Positions 1-9,563 of a stretch of 64,000 nt of DNA are shown here, one piece after another (the first letter of the stretch is position 1; every line of letters begins with the position of its first letter). Origin of the DNA: Paraburkholderia domus (GTDB lineage Bacteria; Pseudomonadota; Gammaproteobacteria; Burkholderiales; Burkholderiaceae); the NCBI RefSeq assembly GCF_905220705.1, contig NZ_CAJNAT010000028.1, positions 32,504 to 96,503 of the forward strand, in the 5' to 3' direction. Below the pieces are notes generated by a model. The model saw only the letters and a program-made list of their open reading frames with translations. It searched no databases and was not told the DNA's origin. Made by a program: the position numbers and the translations under genes.

Positions 1-974
1 TTCAACCTGTCTCTAAGGACCGGATAGAGGGTCTCGGACATGCGCGTTCGATTCACCACCTCCATCGCCCGACCATAAGCTGACGAGATTTGGAGGAGGT
101 TTGCCATGCGCTGCACGTGGCTTGTCCGGTTCGTGCCAGCGGCGTGAAAGAGCGCCGGATTGAAGAACATGGCGTCGCCCTTGATAAGCGGCACCTGGAC
201 GAAGTTGTTCTCGAAATATTCCCGGAAATCGGCTCTGCGCCACGCCACGTAGCCTTGAGCGTAGCGTTGCGAGTAAGGCAGGAGCTTGGTTGGGCCGCTC
301 TCAACCGGCATATCGCTGTGCGCGACGGCCCCTTGCAGCGTGAGGAAAGGCGACATCGCATGCACGTGCGCAGGAAAGGACGCTGCCACCTCGGTTGACT
401 GGAAGCCCAGATGGTAGTCACGATGAACTTGCTGTGCCTCCCCGCCGGGTCTGACGACATTGACCTGGGATGTGACCTGAAAACAAGGGCCGAGCCATGC
501 CTCGGCGGCCGCCGGCAGCCACTGGTTCGAAAAATACGTGGTGAAGACCTCAGGCGCTGTCACGCAGAGTTTTTCCTGTGCGTTCCAGATGCGGTCGTTC
601 GCGCCTGCTCTCGCGAAATGGTCAGCCTTCGCGCCCGATTTCTTCTCGGCTTCAATAATCGATTCGAAGACCGTGGTTGCCTCATCCACACATCCCGTGT
701 CGGAAAACGCGCGGTCGAGCACGAAGACGCCCGCGCCGTGCTGCAGGACACCGGCCCATTCCGACAGCAATTGAGGCCGCGCCACACTGGATGAGACCAC
801 CGCTTCCAGATCGCGGCATTCGTATACAGGAATCTCCCGGACCAATCGGGCCGCGTAGCGTAGCGGCCGCTCCTTACCCGCGTTGAGCACGGTCACGAAA
901 TCACGCACGCTGCAGTCGCTTCCGCGATACCAGTTAGTTCGTCCAGCGAGATAGTCGTCGCGTTGGTGGTCCAT
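1..974 (-). CDS. Phytanoyl-CoA dioxygenase-like protein (3' end cut by window edge)
   Basis: Reading the minus strand from ATG 974 gives an open frame (MDHQRDDYLAGRTNWYRGSD...) that runs off the window start. About 324 residues are visible. It carries the Fe(II)/2-oxoglutarate-dependent PhyH signature: an HxD pair in QQVHRDYHLGF and a distal His and Arg in FFNPALFHAAGTNRT. Such enzymes hydroxylate small metabolites; the substrate cannot be told from sequence. A strong AGGAGG lies 5 bases before the ATG. It is divergent from the LacI-type gene, 94 bp away, which is the obvious candidate regulator. Family assignment is firm, function is not. Confidence 0.85.
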   Translation of the reverse strand, partial: MDHQRDDYLAGRTNWYRGSDCSVRDFVTVLNAGKERPLRYAARLVREIPVYECRDLEAVVSSSVARPQLLSEWAGVLQHGAGVFVLDRAFSDTGCVDEATTVFESIIEAEKKSGAKADHFARAGANDRIWNAQEKLCVTAPEVFTTYFSNQWLPAAAEAWLGPCFQVTSQVNVVRPGGEAQQVHRDYHLGFQSTEVAASFPAHVHAMSPFLTLQGAVAHSDMPVESGPTKLLPYSQRYAQGYVAWRRADFREYFENNFVQVPLIKGDAMFFNPALFHAAGTNRTSHVQRMANLLQISSAYGRAMEVVNRTRMSETLYPVLRDRL

Positions 975-1068
975 GCGTGCCTCCTATTTTCGATGTAGGA
1001 TAGCTTGCAACGCCAAATTTGAAGCCTCAAAAACACATCAAAAAACTATCAAACAAAGGAGGGTCCGA

Positions 1069-2112
1069 TTGGCTCACCGCTTCTTGATCAAGGAAATCGC
1101 CCTTCAGGCCGGACTCGGCGTGGCGACTGTTGATAGGGCCTTGAACGGGCGCGCAAACGTCCGGGAGCACACTCGCAATCGCGTTGAGCAAGCCATCAAA
1201 GAACTTGAGAAGCAGGAGCTGAACCTGGCCAACACTGGGCGGAAGCTCATGGTCGACGTTGTAGTGGAGGCGCCGGCGCGGTTCAGTGACGAAATAAAAA
1301 ATGCGCTTGAAGCGGAACTCGCATTACTGCACCCGGCGGTTGTCCGTCCGCGCTTTTTGCTGCAGGAGACCATGACGACGGCCGAAGTCGTGGAGGCGCT
1401 TCGTTCTATCTGCAGAAGAGGAAGCCACGGCGTTTTCCTGAAAGCCCGCGACGTTCCTGAAATTGCCGAGGCAATCGGCGAGCTACAGCGCCACGGCATT
1501 CCCGTCGTCACACTCTTCACCGACATACCTCTATCAGGCCGGATCGCCTACGCCGGGCTCGACAATCGCGTCGCTGGCGCCACTGCCGCCTACCTGCTCG
1601 GCCTATTGCTGGGACCGCAGCCGGCTAATGTGTTGATAACAATGAGCGATGAGAATTTCCGGGGTGAAGAAGAACGCGAGATAAGTTTTCGTCGAGCATT
1701 GCGCAAGGGCCACCCCCAACTCAAGCTGATTGATGCAAGCGGCGGACATGGCATTGATTTGCCAACTGAAGAACGGGTCCGAAGCGTTCTCAGCGACGAT
1801 ACGCGCATCGCTGCCGTGTACTCCATGGGCGGCGGTAACGTCGCGATTCTTCGCGCGCTGGCAGCGCAGCAGCAAGCGCCGGTCTGCTTCATCGGTCACG
1901 ACCTGGACAAGGATAATGTGCGGCTTCTACGCGCGGGCAGGATTCAAGCCATCTTGCATCATGACCTCCGACAAGACATGCGCTCCGCCTGTCATCACGT
2001 CATGCACTTTCACAAGCTCTTGCCAGCATCATCTGTAGCGTCCTCTTCTTCGGTTGTGGTCGTGACGCCAGAAAATATTCCGGACCACATCGCCAGTCGC
2101 TTCCGCAATTGA
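1069..2112 (+). CDS. LacI-family transcriptional regulator (TTG start)
   Basis: The protein has 347 residues: an N-terminal LacI helix-turn-helix (IKEIALQAGLGVATVDRALNG) with the hinge helix, then a type 1 periplasmic-binding-protein fold for a sugar-like effector (about residues 60-340). The frame is open upstream to an ATG at 973, but the start is best placed at TTG 1069. AAGGAGGG at 1057-1064 lies 4-5 bases upstream, and this start puts the HTH at the usual N-terminal position. It probably controls the divergent PhyH-like gene or the porin behind it. The effector is unknown. Confidence 0.85.
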   Translation: MAHRFLIKEIALQAGLGVATVDRALNGRANVREHTRNRVEQAIKELEKQELNLANTGRKLMVDVVVEAPARFSDEIKNALEAELALLHPAVVRPRFLLQETMTTAEVVEALRSICRRGSHGVFLKARDVPEIAEAIGELQRHGIPVVTLFTDIPLSGRIAYAGLDNRVAGATAAYLLGLLLGPQPANVLITMSDENFRGEEEREISFRRALRKGHPQLKLIDASGGHGIDLPTEERVRSVLSDDTRIAAVYSMGGGNVAILRALAAQQQAPVCFIGHDLDKDNVRLLRAGRIQAILHHDLRQDMRSACHHVMHFHKLLPASSVASSSSVVVVTPENIPDHIASRFRN

Positions 2113-2223
2113 TTCGACCGCTCACTACCGCGCTTCTGTCCTCGCAAGCCCCACCTGGTTGCTTACCCGCGCGAACCACCGGCGTCCGCTCCGAAACCAT
2201 CCACGCGCAGATGGGGTTCTTGA

Positions 2224-2255
2224 GAGGTCCGGGAGAAAGTTGTCACTCGGACCTC
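2224..2255. terminator. Possible weak stem-loop between convergent genes
   Basis: GAGGTCCG at 2224-2231 pairs with CGGACCTC at 2248-2255 across a 16-base loop, between the ends of the convergent LacI and porin genes. No U-tract follows on either strand, so a terminator role is only suggested by position. Confidence 0.3.
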
Positions 2256-2264
2256 CCGGCCACA

Positions 2265-3449
2265 TCAGAACTGTGTCGCCACTCCTGCAATAACGCCAAA
2301 CTGGCTTTTGCCATAGTTCGGGTTGGTGCTCGACGCGCTCCCGTTGATGGGGTCGTTGTTGATGTTCGCGCCATACAGACCGCTGTCGAGGCCGATGTTA
2401 GACGACGAACTATTTCTAACGTACGCCAGTTCCGTGTACAGGAGAGTTCGCTTGGACAGCGAATAGTTCGCACCCAATGTGTAGAGTGTTGCGTTCCCGT
2501 TCCCATTGTTTGCGTTTGCGTGATAGACGGCGCCGGTGATAGCAAGCGCAGGCGTCGTCTGCCAGATCGCGCCAATCCACTCATGATCGACGGCTGTCGG
2601 GAGGCTCGTTCCTGCCGGTAACGCTGACGGGGTCGCCGTGCCGAAATAGCCCGCATTCGACGCATCCGGAGCGCTCAGATGCTGGTAGCCAACGTATCCC
2701 GTCACAGGACCGAATGCGTACGTCAAGCCTGTGAGAATCGAGCGAGAAGCAAGGTACACGTTAGTGAATTCGCCGTTTCCGTCACGAACCTCGTCATAGG
2801 TCGCCTGCCAGAACAGGCCCTTGTTCGCATAGGAGAGTTTGATGCCGTCTGAGCGGCCTTGCGAGCTTCCGAGTCCAGTAGACGTGCCGAGTTGACCCGG
2901 TGCACTTCCAGGATTTCCGGCGTTCCACTTCGTCGAATTCGTCAGGTCGTACTGGCCTTGCAGGGTAAAACCGGCGATGGTCGGCGACAAATACTCCGCG
3001 CCGTTCGCTGCTTGCGAGAAGATACGGCCGCGCACCAGTGTGCCAATCGCATACTTCTTTGTTTGCTGTGGGTCGACATCGCCCGAGTATTGACTGATCT
3101 CAGCCGAGCCCATGTTGCCCAACTTGATTTGACCCCAGGTGTCGTTATGCAGGCCCACGGTCGCCTGTCCCTCGAAGAAACTTCCGTTCGCGAAACTCCC
3201 GTTCATGGTATTGAGCCGGGACTCCAACTGGAAGATTGCATGAGTGCCACCACCGAGATCCTCACTGCCTTTAAGACCAAATCTCGATTGCGCCCAGCCT
3301 CCACTTTGCGCACCAAATACATGCCCCTTCGGTTGATTCGTCTCGTATGCGATACCGTTGTCCACGATTCCGTATAACGTAACGCTGCTCTGAGCCATGG
3401 CCGTTGCCGTCGCAGACAATGCAAACACGCTGAACAGAAGTTTCTTCAT
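2265..3449 (-). CDS. Outer-membrane porin, OmpC/Burkholderiales type
   Basis: This is a 394-aa general diffusion porin. The start at ATG 3449 is chosen over an upstream in-frame extension because GGAG lies 7 bases before it and it gives a clean signal peptide (MKKLLFSVFALSATATAMA, then QSSVTLYGIVDNG). The mature start, the GLKGSEDLGGG strand near residue 80 and the C-terminal aromatic residue (ATQF) are family hallmarks of 16-strand trimeric barrels. It faces the LacI gene tail to tail. Substrate preference is not visible. The promoter element found upstream of the other two porins is absent here. Confidence 0.92.
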   Translation of the reverse strand: MKKLLFSVFALSATATAMAQSSVTLYGIVDNGIAYETNQPKGHVFGAQSGGWAQSRFGLKGSEDLGGGTHAIFQLESRLNTMNGSFANGSFFEGQATVGLHNDTWGQIKLGNMGSAEISQYSGDVDPQQTKKYAIGTLVRGRIFSQAANGAEYLSPTIAGFTLQGQYDLTNSTKWNAGNPGSAPGQLGTSTGLGSSQGRSDGIKLSYANKGLFWQATYDEVRDGNGEFTNVYLASRSILTGLTYAFGPVTGYVGYQHLSAPDASNAGYFGTATPSALPAGTSLPTAVDHEWIGAIWQTTPALAITGAVYHANANNGNGNATLYTLGANYSLSKRTLLYTELAYVRNSSSSNIGLDSGLYGANINNDPINGSASSTNPNYGKSQFGVIAGVATQF

Positions 3450-3956
3450 CGCTATCTCCATTAATATAGTTGTACTACGTACCTTCTCTGCTCTCCAGAG
3501 TACCCAAACCTTCCCGAGCGTTCGTCTATCTTCCATCGAGCGCGACGCGACTAAATGACGTGGCGTCTCACAGACGCTCGCATGGAAGAAAATGAGAAGA
3601 AGAAACAAGTACAAGAGTGAGGCTTATGCGGAAGGCGGTAATTTCCGTGAGGCACGTCTCCTGAACTGCGCTTGTGTATTTTTGCCCGAGTGTATATTCC
3701 CCATTGGCTCGAACAAAGAGCAGAAAGGGGAATCTCTTTCGTGAAATTAGGGAAAATGCGCGTTAAAGCAAGTGTGCAAGAGCCTTTCAGCGTTATGCTG
3801 GATCACCTCCTCGCGGTTAACCCCTGTATCCCTGTCGACGTCTCATCGATTACGGTTCCGACGTTCCAATGCGAAGAGACGCGTTCGCCTCAGGAACCAA
3901 CCAAAATGGTCCGTGAGCAGTTTCACGCCGCCTAACGCACCCATACGGAGATACGT
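3450..3956. other. Intergenic, no convincing gene
   Basis: This stretch separates the porin from the small secreted-protein gene. Short open frames occur on the plus strand (3672-3935), but they have no Shine-Dalgarno sequence and their codon use is unlike that of the neighbouring genes. The promoters of both flanking genes must lie here; I could not define them. Confidence 0.6.
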
Positions 3957-4277
3957 ATGAAGTTCAAGCAACTGTCTGTTTTTTCTGTTTCAGTAGGTAT
4001 GGCTTTGAGTATCCTCTCACTTCCGATGTTGCAAGCTCATGCAGCGACAACCGATGCCGGCGCCTCCGATAGTGCAATGTCGAAGCAAGAGATGGAGGCG
4101 CAAAAGAAGGCCGACCGCAAGGCGCGCCGCGCGAAGAAAAACGCCGAGCTCAGCACGCTGGAAAAGAACGGGTACAGTCCGGCCGGGAATCAAACGAACT
4201 ACCCGCAGAATCTCGAGAACGCCCAACAGAAAGCGGCCGGTCAAAAGCCAACCAACGCACCTGCTGTCGCGCCTTGA
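3957..4277 (+). CDS. Small exported protein of unknown function
   Basis: The product has 106 residues with a Sec signal peptide (about residues 1-29, ending AHAA-TTD). The mature part is short, Lys/Ala-rich and probably unstructured, including a helix-prone stretch (KQEMEAQKKADRKARRAKKNAEL) and a Pro/Asn-rich tail. The ATG is preceded by GGAGATACGT. Its composition resembles the small periplasmic proteins frequent in Burkholderia, but I recognise no named domain. It ends 200 bp before a decayed IS110 copy. Confidence 0.7.
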   Translation: MKFKQLSVFSVSVGMALSILSLPMLQAHAATTDAGASDSAMSKQEMEAQKKADRKARRAKKNAELSTLEKNGYSPAGNQTNYPQNLENAQQKAAGQKPTNAPAVAP

Positions 4278-4477
4278 CGCCTTACGCGTACTGGATCGCA
4301 CGCGTGGCCAAGCTGGTGGTGGCTCGAGTCACGCGGGCGATCGAACAAAGAGCGCGGACGGAGACGGAAATTGTCGAGAGGGCTCTGCTAATCATGTACC
4401 CGGCCTCGCGCCGTTCCGGTAGGACGGCTGGCGGAGAGTCAGGGGTGCGAGACCGACGTGACGCACAGGAAGCGGGC

Positions 4478-4900
4478 ATGAAAAAGTTTGGCGGAATCGA
4501 CCTGCACTCGAGCAACAGTGTGGTCGTTGTCATCGATGAGGTGGACCACATCGTCTATCAGCGGCGACTGCCTAATGACGCGTTGCAGATCCGCGCCGCA
4601 CTGGCGCCGCGTCGCAAAGAACTGGAAGGTGTGGTCATCTAGGCGACGTACAACTGGTACTAGTTGGTCGATGCACTGCTTGCGGATGGATACCATGTTC
4701 ATCTCACCAACCCGGCAGCGATCAGGCAGTACGAGGGGCTGAGATACAGTGGTGATTTCACCGATGCGGCCGATCTCGAATAATTACTGCGTCTGGGGCG
4801 GCTCCCCGAAGGCTACATCTATGCCCAGCGGCAACTGCCTGTTCCCGCGAGAGTGGTCTTCGCCCCAATGGTCGAAGCATCGATGCCACCTTCTCAACGC
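4478..4900 (+). pseudogene. Decayed IS110-family transposase (N-terminal half)
   Basis: Translation from ATG 4478 reads MKKFGGIDLHSSNSVVVVID, the DEDD-type IS110 start. It is then interrupted by in-frame stops at 4640 and 4661 (ATYNWY-stop-LVDALLADGYHVHL, where a Trp codon became TAG) and near 4781. Homology continues through NPAAIRQYEGLRYSGD and LLRLGRLPEGYIYAQRQ and fades near 4890. The C-terminal half with the Ser-rich motif is missing. It is an inactive remnant. Confidence 0.85.
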
Positions 4901-5252
4901 GGCTGCTCCTCTCGTTCCCATCCGCCATCGGCGCTCCTCATAGACATTCGTCAAACGCATTGGCAGAATTAAAGGACACGGCGGACGCGCTAGAAAAAAT
5001 AACGGACATCCTGCCGCTCACCCGTTGCCGAAACGCAACGGGTGACAGAACTGCCACCTGGCCTCTCAGCCTTATCTGGTGGCGCCGCGGCCCTTCTTGC
5101 GCAAGCAAACGCGATGAACATGGCTAGCAGAAGTGATGGACACCAACAGCTTTTAGCCAAGTTCAAATGTCGGCTTTCGTGGTGCGTACGTTGACCAGCG
5201 ACCGGTACCCCGGCGCTGGAGGCATTGATCGTTGCGACCAAACGGATAACGC
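4901..5252. other. Gap between two IS remnants, with a hairpin at 5019-5044
   Basis: No gene is seen. CACCCGTTGC (5019-5028) and GCAACGGGTG (5035-5044) form a perfect 10-bp stem with a 6-base loop. No T-run follows, so it may be a relic IS end rather than a terminator. Confidence 0.5.
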
Positions 5253-6026
5253 ATGACGATGCGCGAACTCAACAGGTTCAAGGTCATTCAGGATGTTGCC
5301 GACGACAGGCTCAAGCCGTGGCGGGCGGCGGAACGGCTCAGGTTGACCACGCGACAGATCCGTCGCCGCGTTGCGCGACTGCGCGAACACGGTGCGGGTG
5401 GTCTGGTATCGCGCCGGTGCTCGAAGCCCAGCAACAACCGTCTGGATTCTGTGAAGGCCGATCGGGCGCTGACGATCATCCGTGAACGCTATGCCGACTT
5501 CGGACCGACACTCGCGTGCGAGAAGCTGTACGAATGTCACGGCATCTGGCTCGCCAAGGAGACGGTCAAGCGGCTGATGACGGATGGGGCCTCTGGGTGG
5601 CCGCGTCGGCAGCGACCGCGACCGCCGAAGATTTACCAGCTGCGGGCACGGCGTGCGTGTCTGGGCGAACTGGTGCAGATTGATGGCGGCGATCATCTGT
5701 GGTTCGAGGAACGGGCGCCGGCCTGCACATTGCTGGTGTACGTCGACGATGCGACCAGCCGGCTGATGCATCTGCACTTCACGGCGAGCGAATCGACCTT
5801 CAGTTATTTCGAGGCGACGCGTGCGTACGTCGAAAGCCACGGCAAGGCGGTGGCGTTCTACAGCGATAAGGCGAGCGCGTTTCGCAGTGACAAAGCCCAT
5901 GAAACCGGCAGCAACGTGACGCCTTTCGGCCGGGCGATGTACGAGCTGCACATCGACACGTTCTCTGCGAACAGCAGCTCAGCCACTGCGCCCGCTGTTT
6001 GGAAGGTAGTCCCTTCAGCACGATGA
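5253..6026 (+). pseudogene. Truncated ISNCY-type transposase
   Basis: The frame (257 aa) begins with an HTH region (AAERLRLTTRQIRRRVARLREHG), followed by the first part of an rve integrase core (LVQIDGGDHLWFE, VDDATSRLMHLHF, and AFYSDKASAFR, the expected second Asp). Homology ends at YELHIDTFSANSS near 5980, where ISNCY transposases continue with about 170 more residues including the catalytic Glu. The remaining residues are unrelated sequence. It is therefore truncated and inactive. Confidence 0.8.
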
Positions 6027-6174
6027 TGTAATGGTAAATACGCCGTTTTTCGGTCGCGCCCGTAATTTTCACCACAGCCAAATCGGAAAATCGTTCACCG
6101 CGCGTACGAGGCCATATGAGACTTGTGTCGCTCGTATCTGAGTCAGGCAGGGCCGCCCGCCCCGCAGGCGCGCA

Positions 6175-7230
6175 TCAAGGCTGCGGGCCAAGGAACCAGT
6201 CTTTGTATGTCCGAACGTCTTGTGGCGTGAAGCCATACGCCCGTCGAAACGCGCGCGTGAAGTCCGATGCGCTGCTGAAACCGACGGAGAAGGCGATCTG
6301 AGCGACGGGAACGCCGGGGAATCGCACGAGATCGTTCGCCGCAGCCCGCAGCCGGAGGTGACGGATGTAGGCGTGGAGTCCGCCTTCATGTTGAAACAGC
6401 CGGTAGACCGTCGCCCGCGAAAGCGCGAGCGATTCGACCACGCATGTCGGAGAAAGGTCGAACTCAGTGAGATTGGCCTGCACAAACCGGCGTGCTGCCT
6501 CGAACGTGACGGCGCGGGTAATCGCATGTTTGCTCCCACTCAACCCGGCCTGCTCTCCAAATGCATCGGCAATCAACTCAACGATTTCGCGGAGATGCCG
6601 ATGAGCTTCGTTGAACAACATGTGGGGAATGCTCGCAGAAAATACCTTCACGCGCTGCCTGATAACCTGTGCGGCCGGCTCGTTCATGGTGAGGACGCGG
6701 CCGTGTAACGCACCGGGGTCCGGAAACACCTCTTGCAACGCCGTGTAGGGCACAAATAGCGTCACGTGTCGGCACGCACGCCGCACCACGTGTACAGGCT
6801 GATCGAAGTCAACCGCGAGGATGCCAACCTCAATCGACGTGTTCTCGCGCTTCCCCGGTCGGGTAACCAGAGTCGTGGCGTCGCCGTCGATGACAATATG
6901 GAAGGCGATGCCACGTGCGTTGTCCTGGGAGATCCGCCCGATAGTACGCTCGCGTGTCAGCTCATCGGTGTACGTGTCGGCGAAGAGAAGCTCGCCGAAC
7001 TCATACCAGTCAATCGTCCCGCGAAAAGGCCGCTCGATTTGTGCGCGCGTCGGCAATACGTCCATGATCGGACCGAGGCGCTCGCGCCATGTCAGCAACT
7101 GTCGGTGCACAGGCTCGGACCGTACGTCGAAACGGACGTGAACGATCCTGCTCTGGGACTCCGGGCTTGCACCGGGATAGCTTCGACTATGCGGCATGCG
7201 GCCTAACTTGAGAAGGTCGGTCTGGTTCAC
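6175..7230 (-). CDS. AraC-family transcriptional regulator
   Basis: The protein has 351 residues. The N-terminal part (about 40-220) resembles the AraC_binding_2 type of sensing domain. The C-terminal double helix-turn-helix lies at about 245-345 (CVVESLALSRATVYRLFQHEGG and VPVAQIAFSVGFSSASDFTRAFRRAYGFTP). It stands alone between IS remnants and a small unknown gene on the same strand. No target is evident. It is not closely related to the two cupin-AraC paralogues at 30.8 and 34.1 kb. Confidence 0.88.
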   Translation of the reverse strand: MNQTDLLKLGRMPHSRSYPGASPESQSRIVHVRFDVRSEPVHRQLLTWRERLGPIMDVLPTRAQIERPFRGTIDWYEFGELLFADTYTDELTRERTIGRISQDNARGIAFHIVIDGDATTLVTRPGKRENTSIEVGILAVDFDQPVHVVRRACRHVTLFVPYTALQEVFPDPGALHGRVLTMNEPAAQVIRQRVKVFSASIPHMLFNEAHRHLREIVELIADAFGEQAGLSGSKHAITRAVTFEAARRFVQANLTEFDLSPTCVVESLALSRATVYRLFQHEGGLHAYIRHLRLRAAANDLVRFPGVPVAQIAFSVGFSSASDFTRAFRRAYGFTPQDVRTYKDWFLGPQP

Positions 7231-7349
7231 ATCAACATTCTTACTGGAGAATTATTGCGGCATTTGTCGAATTTAAGACTCTTCGAACTGACAACTTGTC
7301 TCGCTCATCCTGTGAAAAACGTGAAGTCGCACGCGCACCTCCTGCTCCG

Positions 7350-7616
7350 TCAGGGATCTGGATTGACAGAATCAATACGATCAACGATCACGGCAAGAGC
7401 CCCTAGTAGGCGAGCAACCCTCGCCCGCTGCTGCGGAGTTAGCCCTTGCGTAATACTCACCTGCTGAATACGGGCGCGCCAGTAGGTCCTGCTGAACAAC
7501 GCGTCCACACCGTCGGCGCAAAGGATACGCTCAAGATGGGAAATCGCGTCCTCAACAGTGTGGGGCGTATAAGGGCTCCCGGCTTTTGCTCGGCCTTTTT
7601 CGACTGTTGTCTTCAT
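7350..7616 (-). CDS. Small hypothetical protein
   Basis: An 88-residue frame (MKTTVEKGRAKAGSPYTPHTVEDAISHLERIL...LFSRTYWRARIQQV...QRARVARLLGALAVIVDRIDS) looks like a compact helical protein. I recall similar short unnamed proteins in Burkholderia genomes, with the pattern FSR-YWRAR and a C-terminal RVxRLL helix. A weak AGAG precedes the ATG. No function can be proposed. Confidence 0.55.
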   Translation of the reverse strand: MKTTVEKGRAKAGSPYTPHTVEDAISHLERILCADGVDALFSRTYWRARIQQVSITQGLTPQQRARVARLLGALAVIVDRIDSVNPDP

Positions 7617-7934
7617 TTACATCTCTTGCATGGTGCGGTCACTGACTGAATCCGGCCCGTACGCCGAGCTTCAGATGACACTGTCTCCGTCAAACAATCA
7701 ACGCGGGGCTCCTCGCTGAAAAAAACCCTTACCTATATCTCATAGCGGCTTGTCGTTGAGACCGTCGTTCAATTACATATATTCGCGCGCCCCGGGAAAC
7801 CGTGACTCTCCGCCTCCCGGCGCATTGGGCTCTGCTTAACATTTTCACGAGCGAAAATCCGCTGCCTTGCTCCTCGCCATACTGCATCGGCGAGGCGCAC
7901 TCTCCCAGGCGTCAGACTTTAGTAGTGCGGCACA
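7617..7934. other. Intergenic, nothing recognised
   Basis: The stretch lies downstream of the 13-gene sugar unit and upstream of the small gene on the same strand. It has a short A-run near 7720 and is otherwise featureless. No clear terminator hairpin with a U-tract was found for the sugar operon. Confidence 0.5.
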
Positions 7935-9530
7935 CTATGCCTGCTCGGGGACCACCAGCTCGCCGTCAACCAGGCGCCACACGGCCAGTGGATTAGCTTC
8001 CTTAACAGATGCCGGCAGCAATGCATCGGGCAGATCCTGATAGCATACAGATCGCAGGAATCGGTCAATCGCTGTCGCGCCCACTGACGTGAACATCGAA
8101 TTCGAGGTGGACGGGAAGGGACCGCCGTGAACCATCGCCTGGCAGACTTCCACCCCTGTCGGAAAACCATTGGCGAGGATACGCCCGGCTTTGCGCTCAA
8201 GCACCGGGAGCAGGCGCCGCGCATCTGCGTGGTCAACAGCGTCTATATGCAGCGTAACGGTAAGCTGCCCTTCCATATGCTCCGCGACCGACAGCAGCTC
8301 CTCAAAATCGCTAGCACGAACTACAACAGATGCCGGACCAAACATCTCTGTTTCGAGCTCCAGCGAGGCCAGCAGGCGCTGTGCATCGGTCACGTACAGG
8401 GCAGCCTGCGCGGCATTCGGAAGTTCGCCCGCCGACACGCCCTCCGCCACCTTCGTAACACCCTGAATCGCGTTGACCTTTTCCGCTTCACTGCGGAAGG
8501 CTTTGAAGATTCCGGGTGTCAACATGGTCTGGGCCGGCTTGGTGGCCAGCGCTTCACCCGCTGCCTTGACGAAACGGTCGAGGTCAGGACTATCCACTGC
8601 AAGGACCAGTCCCGGGTTCGTGCAGAACTGCCCGGCACCCAACGCCAGCGAGTCTGCAAAAGCTTTCCCGATCGCTTCGGCGCGACTTGCGAGCGCACCC
8701 TGAAACAGAAACACTGGGTTGATGCTGCTCATTTCGGCATAGACCGGAATGGGCTCAGGTCGAGCGTTTGCTATCCGGACGAGTGCCTGGCCACCTTGAC
8801 GGGATCCGGTGAAGCCAACCGCCTTGATAGCGGGATGCGCGACCAGCGCTTCGCCTAATTTGCGACCCGCGCCGAAAAGCAGAGAAAACACACCCTCCGG
8901 CAAGCCCTGCTCCCTGACGGCTTTCTGGATCGCGCGACCGACCAGCTCTGACGTTCCTGGATGCGCGCCGTGTGCCTTCACGATAACCGGTGCCCCCGCT
9001 GCGAGGGCGGACGCCGTGTCGCCTCCTGCAACCGAGAAGGCAAGCGGAAAATTACTCGCACCGAACACGGCGACGGGACCAACGGGTACTTTCGCAAGGC
9101 GCAGATCTGCACGTGGCAGGGGCTGCCGCTCAGGCTGCGCATGATCGATCGTGGCACCGAGAAAGTGCCCGTCCCGCACGACTTTCGCAAAAAGACGCAG
9201 CTGCCCGACAGTCCGGCCACGCTCGCCCTGCAAACGCGCGATGGGAAGACCTGTCTCCGCATGTACCCGCTCGATCAGTTCATCTCCGATACCGACGATG
9301 TTGTCGGCGATTGCATCCAGAAACGCGGCGCGCTTCGCAAGCGGAACATTCCGGAAAACGTCGAAGGCTTGCGCAGCCAGCGATGCTGCCCGCTCGACTT
9401 CCGCAGCGCCCCCCATACCGAAGGATGGCTCCGGGATCTCCGAGTCGGTCGCGGGATTGAACGCGCGCTGGCTGCCTTCGGTGCCGCGCACCGCGGAAAA
9501 ACCGATCAGCATTTCGCCAGTAATAGTCAT
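7935..9530 (-). CDS. Aldehyde dehydrogenase, 2-oxoglutarate-semialdehyde dehydrogenase type
   Basis: The 531-aa protein is of the KGSADH subfamily, which oxidises alpha-ketoglutarate semialdehyde to 2-oxoglutarate in the last step of non-phosphorylative pentose or uronate pathways. Visible are the cofactor region (VGPVAVFGASNFPLAFSVAGGDTASALAAGAPVIVKAH), GFTGSRQGGQAL, the catalytic Glu in YAEMSSINPVF and the catalytic Cys in LGAGQFCTNPG. GAGGA lies about 8 bases before the ATG. It is the last gene of the minus-strand sugar unit, 33 bp after the FAH-fold dehydratase, a pairing typical of Weimberg-like pathways. A second member of the subfamily is at 35648-37084. Confidence 0.85.
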   Translation of the reverse strand: MTITGEMLIGFSAVRGTEGSQRAFNPATDSEIPEPSFGMGGAAEVERAASLAAQAFDVFRNVPLAKRAAFLDAIADNIVGIGDELIERVHAETGLPIARLQGERGRTVGQLRLFAKVVRDGHFLGATIDHAQPERQPLPRADLRLAKVPVGPVAVFGASNFPLAFSVAGGDTASALAAGAPVIVKAHGAHPGTSELVGRAIQKAVREQGLPEGVFSLLFGAGRKLGEALVAHPAIKAVGFTGSRQGGQALVRIANARPEPIPVYAEMSSINPVFLFQGALASRAEAIGKAFADSLALGAGQFCTNPGLVLAVDSPDLDRFVKAAGEALATKPAQTMLTPGIFKAFRSEAEKVNAIQGVTKVAEGVSAGELPNAAQAALYVTDAQRLLASLELETEMFGPASVVVRASDFEELLSVAEHMEGQLTVTLHIDAVDHADARRLLPVLERKAGRILANGFPTGVEVCQAMVHGGPFPSTSNSMFTSVGATAIDRFLRSVCYQDLPDALLPASVKEANPLAVWRLVDGELVVPEQA

Positions 9531-9563
9531 GTCGATATCCTCAAAAAAAGTCGGGCCGGGTTT

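Noticed and set aside
3672..3935. 87-codon plus-strand frame before the small secreted-protein gene
   Set aside because: TTG start, no ribosome-binding site, and no resemblance to a known protein; treated as intergenic.
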